From the NCBI GenBank assembly GCA_028694405.1, contig JAQUTM010000027.1, positions 1 through 18,179 of the forward strand: DNA of 18,179 bases, in the 5' to 3' direction. Position numbers and translations under genes: made by a program. Each line of letters starts with the position of its first letter. Positions within the stretch are counted from its first letter, which is position 1. The stretch comes from Oscillospiraceae bacterium. Lineage in GTDB: Bacteria > Bacillota > Clostridia > Oscillospirales > Ruminococcaceae. The notes under the pieces were generated by a model. The model was not told the origin of the DNA. It searched no databases and saw nothing but the letters and a program-made list of their open reading frames with translations. Shown here piece after piece: positions 1-5,572 of the stretch.

Positions 1-122
1 TATTGCAGGTTAATGCTTGTGTTTGGTACAGGGCTTGGGATAGAAACAAAACGACCCAGTACAAAGAAAATTGCTGCGCCAATGCCAATGGCTACAACTG
101 TTTTGATAGACATTTTTTTCAT
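1..122 (-). CDS. UPF0397-type ECF transporter S component, N-terminal fragment
   Basis: Partial gene; only the first 40 residues lie inside the window and the C-terminus is cut off at base 1. The reading starts MKKMSIKTVVAIGIG and runs through a hydrophobic segment (about residues 8-23) into FVSIPSPVPNTSINLQ, which matches my memory of the UPF0397/COG4720 family of energy-coupling-factor substrate-binding (S) membrane proteins. Such proteins bind a small vitamin-like substrate in the membrane and work with EcfA ATPases and EcfT; the substrate cannot be told from this fragment. The ATG at 120-122 is chosen because GAGGAG (131-136) lies 8 nt upstream. It follows the SAM hydroxide adenosyltransferase gene by 74 nt on the same strand, so the two are probably co-transcribed. 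Confidence 0.8.
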   Translation of the reverse strand, partial: MKKMSIKTVVAIGIGAAIFFVLGRFVSIPSPVPNTSINLQ

Positions 123-196
123 CTTGATAACTCCTCTTATAAATATTTATAGAAAAGGCATACCGCCTTTACCACACATAACTACATTCAAAAAAA

Positions 197-1054
197 TTAC
201 TCGTCGTAAATAATACGAGGGGCTTTACGCGCTGTAATGTGCCACTTATTACCTGTACCGATGTTGTACGCTTTTGCAAAGCTGCCTTGGTTAATGGCTA
301 CTGCCAAACAGTCCAAGCTGTTAATGTAAACCAAAGGCTCACCTACATAAACGTCTGCAAAGCTTTTTGCGTACACCATAATATTTTTGTACAAGGTACG
401 CGTCTCATTTTCAATGGTAATCTCCAGGCGGCTGCCATGTTTTACCCCTAGTTTTAACAGCATTTCTCGGGTAATATTTGTCCACAGGCTGCCAAAGCGC
501 ACGTCCAATACATCAATAGTACCGCTTACCTTTTCGCCGTCAAGCACAGGCTCTACAACAGGCAGCTCTACAATAGAGTCCACCTCTACCTGCGGTCCAA
601 CCTGCTCAAAGCTAATGGTGCCACTGGCCAAACGGGCACCTGTATAAGCATAAATGTCTCGTCCGTGAAAGGTATAGCTCTCGCCGCTGTTGGGCAAGCG
701 GTTTGTATGCTCGTCAATAATGCGTGCGCCTTTTACCCCCAGCAGCCGTTTAATGTGGGTAAGGGTGCCGTTGTCCGGCGTGATGATATACTGACCGGTA
801 ACGGTTTCTACGGCAATGCTGCGGCGGGTACTGCCCACACCGGGGTCAACCACACTTACAAATACGCTGCCCTGCGGCCAATAGCTTACGGTTTGTATCA
901 AACGGTAGCTTGCCTCCCAAATGTCATATTGAGGTATATCATGGGTTAAGTTAAAAATTTTCAGCTCGCCGCTAACGCTGTAAGCTACGCCGTACATGGC
1001 GCTGACGGCACCGTCAGCTGTGCCAAAGTCAGATTGTATAATAAGTGGATTCAT
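197..1054 (-). CDS. SAM hydroxide adenosyltransferase (DUF62 family)
   Basis: Predicted 285-residue cytoplasmic enzyme of the DUF62/SalL-like superfamily, whose characterised hydroxide-using members hydrolyse S-adenosylmethionine to adenosine and methionine. Family signs: IIQSDFGTADG near the N-terminus (5-15), VVDPGVGS (68-75), ITPDNGTLT (91-99) and YTFHGRDIY (127-135). Asp70, Arg77 and His130 have the spacing of the Asp-Arg-His triad described for the hydroxide-using members. A C-terminal beta domain follows from about residue 165. The start is the ATG at 1052-1054, because GGAGGAA (1060-1066) sits just upstream; an in-frame start further upstream at 1084 lacks such a site. A candidate promoter lies at 1094-1122. 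It is followed by an ECF S-component gene, which suggests a salvage or transport link (inference). Family assignment is firm; the exact substrate is not. Confidence 0.88.
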   Translation of the reverse strand: MNPLIIQSDFGTADGAVSAMYGVAYSVSGELKIFNLTHDIPQYDIWEASYRLIQTVSYWPQGSVFVSVVDPGVGSTRRSIAVETVTGQYIITPDNGTLTHIKRLLGVKGARIIDEHTNRLPNSGESYTFHGRDIYAYTGARLASGTISFEQVGPQVEVDSIVELPVVEPVLDGEKVSGTIDVLDVRFGSLWTNITREMLLKLGVKHGSRLEITIENETRTLYKNIMVYAKSFADVYVGEPLVYINSLDCLAVAINQGSFAKAYNIGTGNKWHITARKAPRIIYDE

Positions 1055-1093
1055 TCTACTTCCTCCAAGCTCAATTTTACACATTTTAAGTAT

Positions 1094-1122
1094 AGTATAC
1101 CATGTGTTTTAAAAATTGAAAA
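1094..1122 (-). promoter_or_regulatory. candidate sigma-A promoter for the DUF62 operon
   Basis: On the minus strand, TTTTCA (1117-1122) and TATACT (1094-1099) are separated by exactly 17 nt. They match 4/6 and 5/6 of the -35 and -10 consensus. Transcription would begin near 1086, about 20 nt before the SD of the DUF62 gene. The rest of the 305-nt gap (1055-1359) is AT-rich; apart from this promoter and the terminator at 1312-1349 I see nothing in it. Confidence 0.5.
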
Positions 1123-1311
1123 GTATCCTTTTGGCTTTCTGTTTTTATAAATTACTTTTATTGCTTTTTGCCGTAATGACAAAAATCGCATCTTTGGTGT
1201 ACTGCTCTTTTTGCATTAAAAATTTTTTAAATAACACAATTTTTGCAAATCAGGCGTATTTTACCAAAACGTTTTTTGCTTTGTTTCCGATTGGCTTTGC
1301 ACGCCATCTAT

Positions 1312-1349
1312 AAAACATAATAAAGGACAATTCAAGCGAATTGCCCTTT
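1312..1349 (-). terminator. intrinsic terminator after the DUF2383-like gene
   Basis: Ten nt beyond the stop codon of the 1360-1794 gene, arms 1338-1349 and 1322-1333 form a 12-bp stem with the 4-nt loop 1334-1337. On the minus-strand RNA the single non-Watson-Crick position is a G-U pair, whereas on the plus strand it would be an A-C mismatch, so the hairpin suits minus-strand transcription. The downstream U tract is weak (ATTATGTTTTAT), so termination may be incomplete. Confidence 0.6.
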
Positions 1350-1359
1350 ACTATAATGA

Positions 1360-1794
1360 CTATAAATATTGTGTTAAGTCTTTTGCCAGTTTTTCTTCGC
1401 TGACTATCAATTCCTTACAAATTTGTTTGGATTTTTCATCTGCTGCGGCATATTGGTTTAAATATTTGCTTAAAGATTTTACTCCCATGTTACAGCCGTC
1501 GGTTATCAAATCTGCAATGGTTGCATCGCTCTCATTCATGGCCATCATTACGTTGGTTTTCATCCAAGACATTCCCTTTGCCATGGCATTAGGCTCTTTG
1601 TCTTCCTCATTATAACTGGATAATAAGCTGTGTAATTCGTTGCCAAATTTGCTGTGCTGATCCTTAAACTTAATCAAAATGTCTTTCAGCTTTTGATCCT
1701 GCACATTATACAAAACCTCATCTATAGACGATACTGCCATTTTTGTGCCGGAATCACATTCTTTTAGCAATTCTACTGTATCGTTTGTTTCCAT
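1360..1794 (-). CDS. DUF2383-like helical protein (ferritin-like fold predicted)
   Basis: A 144-residue, all-helical-looking, charged protein with no signal peptide or membrane segment. It resembles the DUF2383 (ferritin-like four-helix) proteins found in Clostridia. The recognisable stretches are DQKLKDILIKFKDQH (33-47), EPNAMAKGMSWMKTN (67-81) and ITDGCNMGVKSLSKYLNQY (97-115). No biochemical function is established for this group to my knowledge, and I see no obvious di-iron EXXH pair. The ATG at 1792-1794 is preceded by a weak GAGG. The gene sits between the terminator of the ribosomal cluster and its own terminator, with its own candidate promoter, so it is an independent unit rather than part of the ribosomal operon. 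Family call is from pattern memory and should be treated as moderate. Confidence 0.7.
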   Translation of the reverse strand: METNDTVELLKECDSGTKMAVSSIDEVLYNVQDQKLKDILIKFKDQHSKFGNELHSLLSSYNEEDKEPNAMAKGMSWMKTNVMMAMNESDATIADLITDGCNMGVKSLSKYLNQYAAADEKSKQICKELIVSEEKLAKDLTQYL

Positions 1795-1854
1795 TATTTT
1801 TGCTTACCTCGCTTTCTGCTTAAAGTATTAACTAGTATTTTCTAAAGCAAAGTA

Positions 1855-1883
1855 ATTATACATTTGTACCATAGCCTAAAAAC
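1855..1883 (-). promoter_or_regulatory. candidate promoter for the DUF2383-like gene
   Basis: A perfect TATAAT (minus strand, 1855-1860) lies about 60 nt before the start codon. No good -35 exists at 17-nt spacing; the region it would occupy is the T-rich tail of the ribosomal-cluster terminator. The assignment therefore rests mostly on the -10 and on the need for a promoter downstream of a strong terminator. Confidence 0.4.
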
Positions 1884-1927
1884 AAAAAAACACCCTCAAA
1901 CCCGCATAAATGCAAGGCTTAAGGGTG
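1884..1927 (-). terminator. strong intrinsic terminator ending the ribosomal cluster
   Basis: Eleven nt after the rplQ stop, the minus-strand RNA can form a long hairpin (1927-1891) with CACCCT/AGGGTG at its base. G-U pairs and one bulged base lie in the middle, with a 2-3 nt loop near 1908. It is followed directly by seven Us (1890-1884) and then a further U-rich run. Compensating wobble pairs on the minus strand fix its orientation. This is the transcription end of the S10-spc-alpha cluster. Confidence 0.9.
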
Positions 1928-1938
1928 CTTTGGCTATA

Positions 1939-2280
1939 TTAAACCAATTCGATGATTGCCATCTCGGCAGCATCGCCGCGGCGAGCGCCTGTTTTGATAA
2001 TGCGAGTATAACCGCCGTTACGGTCAGCATACTTTGGTGCAATTTCATCGATAACTTTTTTAGCAACGGTTTCTTTTGTAATAAAAGAATATACCTGACG
2101 TTTTGTGTGCAGGCTGTCACCTTTGCCTAAGGTAATCATTTTTTCAGCCATAGCGCGTACTTCTTTCGCACGTGTTACAGTTGTTTCAATTTTACCGTTT
2201 TCAAAAAGGTAAGTTACCATTGCGCGCATCATAGCACGACGATGGTCGCTGGTTCTGCCCAGTTTACGTGTACCTGGCAT
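1939..2280 (-). CDS. rplQ: 50S ribosomal protein L17
   Basis: A 113-residue protein of normal bacterial L17 length. It opens with MPGTRKLGRTSDHRRAMMRA, the family signature, and has TVTRAKEVRAMAEKMI in the middle and a C-terminal MAIIELV strand. L17 binds 23S rRNA on the solvent side of the large subunit near the exit tunnel. The start ATG has AAGGAG 9 nt upstream. It is the last gene of the cluster, separated from rpoA by 59 nt that contain a small GCAGC/GCTGC hairpin and the palindrome GCATATATGC, and is followed at once by the terminator. Confidence 0.98.
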   Translation of the reverse strand: MPGTRKLGRTSDHRRAMMRAMVTYLFENGKIETTVTRAKEVRAMAEKMITLGKGDSLHTKRQVYSFITKETVAKKVIDEIAPKYADRNGGYTRIIKTGARRGDAAEMAIIELV

Positions 2281-2339
2281 CCCTGTTCACTCCTTTGCAA
2301 GTGTTAGCATATATGCAGGCAGCAGGGCTGCGCTGCGTG

Positions 2340-3293
2340 TTACTCGTCTTCTTTTGTTAAGTTGAAGCCAAGAGAAATCAATTTGGCAATAACCTCTTCC
2401 AAGCTCTTGCGGCCCAGGTTACGCACTTTCATCATCTCGTCCTCAGACTTATTGATCAGGTCTTCAACAGTGTTGATACCTGCGCGTTTTAGACAGTTAA
2501 AGCTACGAACGGAAAGGTCCAGCTCCTCGATGGTCATCTCAAGAGCTTTTTCTTTACCCTTGTCATCTTTTTCAACCATAATCTCAGCGTCCATTGCCTC
2601 CTGAGAAAGGTTTACAAACAGGTTTAGATGCTCGGTCATAACGCGTGCAGCAAGGCTTACAGCTTCTTTTGCAGTAATTGTGCCGTCTGTCCAAACCTCA
2701 AGGGTAAGCTTATCGTAGTCTGTAATTTGGCCAACGCGAGTATTTTCTACTGTATAGTTAACCTTTAACACCGGTGTATAGATACTGTCAACAGCAATGG
2801 CACCAATTTCTGTTTGAGCCATGTTTTGCTTGTTGCGGTCTGCGGGGATATAGCCGCGGCCTTTATCAAAAACAATCTCCATAACAAGCTTGGCACCCTC
2901 GCCCAAAGTGGCAATATGCCAATCCGGGTTTAGGATTTCAATCTCAGCATCTTGTTTAATGCTGCCGGCTGTTATTTCACATTCACCACTGGCTTCAATA
3001 CGAACGGCTTTCGGGCCATCAGAGTAAAGTTTTGCAGTAATGCCCTTGATGTTCAACACAATTTCGGTAACATCTTCTTTAACGCCCTCGATTGTGGAAA
3101 ACTCATGAACCACACCATCAATCTTTACACTGGTTGGCGCAACACCGGGTAAGCTGGATAATAATACTCTACGCAGGCTGTTACCTAACGTTGTACCAAA
3201 TCCACGCTCCAAAGGCTCTACAACAAATCTGCCGTAGCGGCCATCCTGTGATAAAGACGCAGTATCGATTCTGGGTCTTTCTATCTCGATCAT
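2340..3293 (-). CDS. rpoA: DNA-directed RNA polymerase subunit alpha
   Basis: 317 residues, typical of RpoA. The N-terminal dimerisation domain (about 1-225) contains FVVEPLERGFGTTLGNSLRR (23-42), the core of alpha dimer and beta/beta-prime assembly. A charged linker leads to the C-terminal domain (about 245-317) with LDLSVRSFNCLKRAGINT and VRNLGRKSLEEV, which include the Arg, Asn, Lys and Gly positions that contact UP-element DNA and activators. The ATG at 3291-3293 follows AGGAGGG by 6 nt. A perfect 8-bp GC-rich hairpin (3311-3332) ends only a few nt before that SD, which could tune its translation. It is co-transcribed with rpsD and rplQ, the usual alpha-operon arrangement. Confidence 0.98.
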   Translation of the reverse strand: MIEIERPRIDTASLSQDGRYGRFVVEPLERGFGTTLGNSLRRVLLSSLPGVAPTSVKIDGVVHEFSTIEGVKEDVTEIVLNIKGITAKLYSDGPKAVRIEASGECEITAGSIKQDAEIEILNPDWHIATLGEGAKLVMEIVFDKGRGYIPADRNKQNMAQTEIGAIAVDSIYTPVLKVNYTVENTRVGQITDYDKLTLEVWTDGTITAKEAVSLAARVMTEHLNLFVNLSQEAMDAEIMVEKDDKGKEKALEMTIEELDLSVRSFNCLKRAGINTVEDLINKSEDEMMKVRNLGRKSLEEVIAKLISLGFNLTKEDE

Positions 3294-3310
3294 CTAAAAC
3301 CCTCCTTGTG

Positions 3311-3332
3311 GGGTGGCCAGTTGGGGCCACCC
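3311..3332 (-). promoter_or_regulatory. hairpin beside the rpoA ribosome binding site
   Basis: On the minus-strand RNA GGGTGGCC (3332-3325) pairs perfectly with GGCCACCC (3318-3311) around a 6-nt loop CCAACT. The AGGAGG of rpoA begins about 5 nt after the stem. There is no U tract, so it is not an ordinary terminator. A role in translation control, RNA processing or mRNA stability is inference. Confidence 0.6.
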
Positions 3333-3364
3333 GTATATTCGCATTCTCAAAACTATCAGTGGGG

Positions 3365-3961
3365 TTATTTGGAGTAAAGCTCAACGATAAGATGCTCAGC
3401 AACCTCGAAGTCGATGTCGCTGCGAGCAGGCAAGGCAACAACTTTGCCGCTCATGTTCTCTTTATCTTTCTCCAGCCAAGCGGGAATTGTTTTAGCTAAG
3501 TTAGCCTCTGCAAGCTCCTTAAATTTTACGCTCTGGCGGCTCTTCTCTTTAACAGCAATAACCATGCCGGGTTTAACCTGAAAAGAAGGGATGTCTACAC
3601 GTTTGCCATCAATCATAAAGTGGCCGTGTACTACCAACTGGCGTGCCTCGCGGCGTGTTTTTGCAAAGCCCAAACGGTACACAACGTTGTCCAGGCGGCG
3701 CTCTAACAACTGCAGCAAATTCTCACCGGTCATGCCCTCAGCTTTAGCAGCTTTTTCGTAGTACATATGGAATTGTTTCTCCATAACACCGTAAACAAAC
3801 TTAACTTTTTGTTTCTCGTTAAGCTGTAGGCCGTACTCACTTTGTTTTTTACGCATACCTTGTTTTTGGTTGCGGTTTGTTTCTTTAAAAACGCCCATAA
3901 CTGTAGGAGAAACACCAAGAGTTTTGCAGCGTTTTAAAATAGGTTGTCTATTTTTAGCCAT
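3365..3961 (-). CDS. rpsD: 30S ribosomal protein S4 (zinc-free form)
   Basis: 198 residues. S4 is a primary 16S rRNA binder that nucleates assembly of the small-subunit body and shapes the mRNA entry site. The S4 RNA-binding domain is clear in LERRLDNVVYRLGFAKTR (86-103) and VVHGHFMIDGKRVDIPSF. The N-terminus (MAKNRQPILKRCKTLG) has a single Cys at 12 in place of the usual four-Cys zinc knuckle, so this is the C-minus type. It is separated from rpsK by a short gap with its own SD. In E. coli S4 represses its own operon by binding upstream of rpsM; a similar site here is only a possibility (see the hairpin at 4797-4824). Confidence 0.97.
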   Translation of the reverse strand: MAKNRQPILKRCKTLGVSPTVMGVFKETNRNQKQGMRKKQSEYGLQLNEKQKVKFVYGVMEKQFHMYYEKAAKAEGMTGENLLQLLERRLDNVVYRLGFAKTRREARQLVVHGHFMIDGKRVDIPSFQVKPGMVIAVKEKSRQSVKFKELAEANLAKTIPAWLEKDKENMSGKVVALPARSDIDFEVAEHLIVELYSK

Positions 3962-3982
3962 TATTCTTTTCCTCCTCCTAAA

Positions 3983-4384
3983 TTAGATACGACGACGTTT
4001 TGGAGGACGACAACCGTTATGAGGAACGGGTGTTACGTCCTTAATCATGCTTACATCAAGGCCTGTTGCCTGTAGTGCACGGATAGCAGCCTCACGGCCT
4101 TGGCCGGGGCCTTTAACGTATACATCTACAGTTTTCATGCCATGCTCCATAGCAGCTTTTGCAGCTGTCTCGGCTGCCATTTGTGCAGCATATGGAGTAG
4201 ATTTTCTGGAACCACGGAAGCCGAGGCCGCCAGAACTGGCCCAGGATACAGCGTTACCCTGCACATCAGTAATGGTAACAATGGTATTGTTAAAAGTACT
4301 CTGGATGTGAGCAGCGCCACGGTCAATATTTTTACGCTCGCGTCTTTTACGAACGACTGTCTTTTTAGCAGCAGCTTTTGCCAT
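3983..4384 (-). CDS. rpsK: 30S ribosomal protein S11
   Basis: 133 residues, normal length plus a slightly basic N-terminal tail (MAKAAAKKTVVRKRRERK). The core has the family's STFNNTIVTITD, WASSGGLGFRGSRKSTPYAA, VKGPGQGREAAIRAL and the closing DVTPVPHNGCRPPKRRRI. S11 sits on the platform of the 30S subunit near the E-site codon with S7 and S18. The SD AAGGAGGAACG lies right after the TAA that ends the full-length rpsM frame (4399-4401). Coupled translation of rpsK therefore fits ribosomes that finish the full S13 frame rather than ones that stop at the internal TAA. Confidence 0.98.
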   Translation of the reverse strand: MAKAAAKKTVVRKRRERKNIDRGAAHIQSTFNNTIVTITDVQGNAVSWASSGGLGFRGSRKSTPYAAQMAAETAAKAAMEHGMKTVDVYVKGPGQGREAAIRALQATGLDVSMIKDVTPVPHNGCRPPKRRRI

Positions 4385-4398
4385 TCTACGTTCCTCCT

Positions 4399-4770
4399 TT
4401 ATTTCTTCTTATTGGCCACAGTTCTCTTAGGGCCTTTGCGTGTGCGTGCGTTTGTTTTTGAACGTTGACCACGAACGGGCAAGCCCTTACGATGGCGAAC
4501 GCCACGTTAGCACTGAATTTCTACCAAACGATTGATGTTTAAGGAAACTTCACGACGCAAGTCACCCTCAACAGTAACATGATTTTGGTCAATATACTCA
4601 CGAATGGCCTGAACCTCATCATCGGTCAAGTCTTTAACGCGAGTATCGGGGTTGATTTTAGTAGCAGCCAAAATTTGTTGGGCTGTACTTAGGCCAATAC
4701 CGAAAATATAGGTAAGACCGTACTCAACACGTTTTTCTCTTGGTAAGTCAACACCAGCTATACGTGCCAT
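4399..4770 (-). CDS. rpsM: 30S ribosomal protein S13, interrupted by an in-frame TAA at codon 88
   Basis: From the ATG at 4768-4770 (SD AGGAGG 10 nt upstream) the frame gives a clear S13: MARIAGVDLPREKRVEYGLT, then TYIFGIGLSTAQQIL and EGDLRREVSLNINRLVEIQC. Codon 88 (4507-4509) is TAA. The same frame then continues without any other stop for 35 codons and encodes the conserved S13 tail, RGVRHRKGLPVRGQRSKTN followed by ARTRKGPKRTVANKKK, ending at TAA 4399-4401. The total of 123 codons before that stop is the usual S13 length, and the family normally has Tyr at this site (CYRG), so one base change from TAC or TAT explains the break. As written, only an 87-residue S13 would be made, lacking the tail that reaches P-site tRNA. 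It could be a sequence error, a true mutation, or much less likely readthrough. Confidence 0.93.
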
Positions 4771-4796
4771 AATTTAAGCACCTCCTGCTTAATCGG

Positions 4797-4824
4797 GTGG
4801 GCAAAAAGCACAGCGTTTGCCCAC
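4797..4824 (-). promoter_or_regulatory. hairpin in the rpmJ-rpsM spacer, candidate alpha-operon control element
   Basis: GTGGGCAAA (4824-4816) pairs perfectly with TTTGCCCAC (4805-4797), a 9-bp stem with a 10-nt loop, about 12 nt before the rpsM SD. It lies in a 150-nt spacer (4771-4920), long for this cluster. There is no U tract, so it is not a simple terminator. In E. coli the leader of rpsM is the S4-binding pseudoknot that represses the alpha operon; the same position suggests, but does not prove, an analogous site. Confidence 0.55.
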
Positions 4825-4920
4825 GGTTATATCTCCATGAAATTACCAAATACCGTTTGATTGGTTTTGGTGTACACACAAGAGCGGAAACTGTTCTCTC
4901 GTATGTCATCAGATGCTGTA

Positions 4921-5034
4921 TTAGCCCTGACGTTGTTTATGCTTAGGGTTAACGCAAATAACCATAACACGGCCTTTGCGTTTAATAACCTTGCATTTTT
5001 CGCAAATAGGTTTTACGGAAGGTTTTACCTTCAT
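4921..5034 (-). CDS. rpmJ: 50S ribosomal protein L36
   Basis: A 37-codon gene read directly from the minus strand: MKVKPSVKPICEKCKVIKRK, then GRVMVICVNPKHKQRQG and TAA. It is the standard 37-residue bacterial L36. Zinc ligands Cys11, Cys14, Cys27 and His32 are all present, so this is the zinc-containing (C+) form. L36 binds 23S rRNA at the base of the large subunit. The ATG at 5032-5034 is preceded by AAGGAGG 9 nt upstream. It lies 35 nt after infA, in the usual infA-rpmJ-rpsM order. Confidence 0.97.
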   Translation of the reverse strand: MKVKPSVKPICEKCKVIKRKGRVMVICVNPKHKQRQG

Positions 5035-5069
5035 AATGTTTAACCTCCTTAAAATGGTTCCAAACGTTA

Positions 5070-5288
5070 TTATTTAGAACGCCATGTGATGCGCCCCTTA
5101 GATAAATCGTAAGGGCTCATCTCAATCGTTACTTTATCTCCGGGCAATATGCGAATAAAATTCATACGCAATTTACCGGAAATGTGTGCTAACAGTTGGT
5201 GACCGTTTGCCAGCTCAACTTTGAACATGGCGTTTGGCATAGCCTCAATAACGGTACCTTCAACTTCAATCACATCGTCTTTAGCCAA
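5070..5288 (-). CDS. infA: translation initiation factor IF-1, with a TTG start
   Basis: The OB-fold protein IF-1 binds the 30S A site during initiation. From the TTG at 5286-5288 the product is MAKDDVIEVEGTVIEAMPNA and onward, ending GRITWRSK, exactly the usual 72 residues. This start is preferred because AAGGAGG (5297-5303) is 8 nt upstream. Another in-frame TTG at 5292-5294 would give two extra residues but sits only 2 nt from the SD. No ATG is available. The start overlaps the end of the KOW gene (stop TAA 5281-5283) by 8 nt, which suggests translational coupling. A rare start plus coupling would keep IF-1 output tied to its upstream neighbour (inference). Confidence 0.95.
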   Translation of the reverse strand: MAKDDVIEVEGTVIEAMPNAMFKVELANGHQLLAHISGKLRMNFIRILPGDKVTIEMSPYDLSKGRITWRSK

Positions 5289-5562
5289 GCTCAAATCCTC
5301 CTTGGTTGATAAGAGGCAACTGAGTTTTTACAAAAGACCCGATTGCCATATTGAGTTGTTTGTCACTTGTGAGCGTATTATCGCTCAAAATTGTCTTTGT
5401 TGGAGATAAATGCATCAGCTTTTTTGATTTAGGCCGGTTTAGCCCCCTCAAGCCGCCGTCTGCGATTTGGGCCATGTTTCCCGCGGTGCCAAGCACCACA
5501 AAAAACCGTCCTTTATCTCGTCCTGCCTTCGAGCGCACAATTTGTCCTCGTACAAAGTCCAT
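5281..5562 (-). CDS. KOW-domain RNA-binding protein (L14e/L6e/L27e-like)
   Basis: A 93-residue small basic protein. The N-terminal third has a KOW-like motif: FVRGQIVRSKAGRDKGRFFV (3-22) followed by AQIADGGLRGLNRPKSKKLMHL (split at about 31-52), as in the L14e/L6e/L27e-like KOW proteins that many Clostridia carry between map and infA. The tail (from about 53) is low in known motifs. A role in ribosome assembly or RNA binding is likely from family and place, but I know of no established function. The ATG at 5560-5562 has AGGAGGG just upstream. It starts 10 nt after map and its end overlaps the infA start by 8 nt. Confidence 0.88.
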   Translation of the reverse strand: MDFVRGQIVRSKAGRDKGRFFVVLGTAGNMAQIADGGLRGLNRPKSKKLMHLSPTKTILSDNTLTSDKQLNMAIGSFVKTQLPLINQGGFELG

Positions 5563-5572
5563 AAGTGCCCTC

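Noticed and set aside
154..170. Short hairpin AAAGGC/GCCTTT between the DUF62 gene and the ECF gene as a terminator
   Set aside because: Only 6 bp and followed by TTTTC then mixed AT sequence; too weak to claim termination, and the two genes look like one operon.
4399..4506. S13 tail as a separately translated small gene
   Set aside because: No ATG, no suitable SD and no start codon near the TAA; the segment is simply the rest of the S13 frame.
4507..4509. TAA read as a sense codon through a genome-wide code change
   Set aside because: Many other genes here (rpsJ, rpmJ, rpsC, rplP, rplD) end in TAA exactly at their normal lengths, so TAA is a working stop in this organism.
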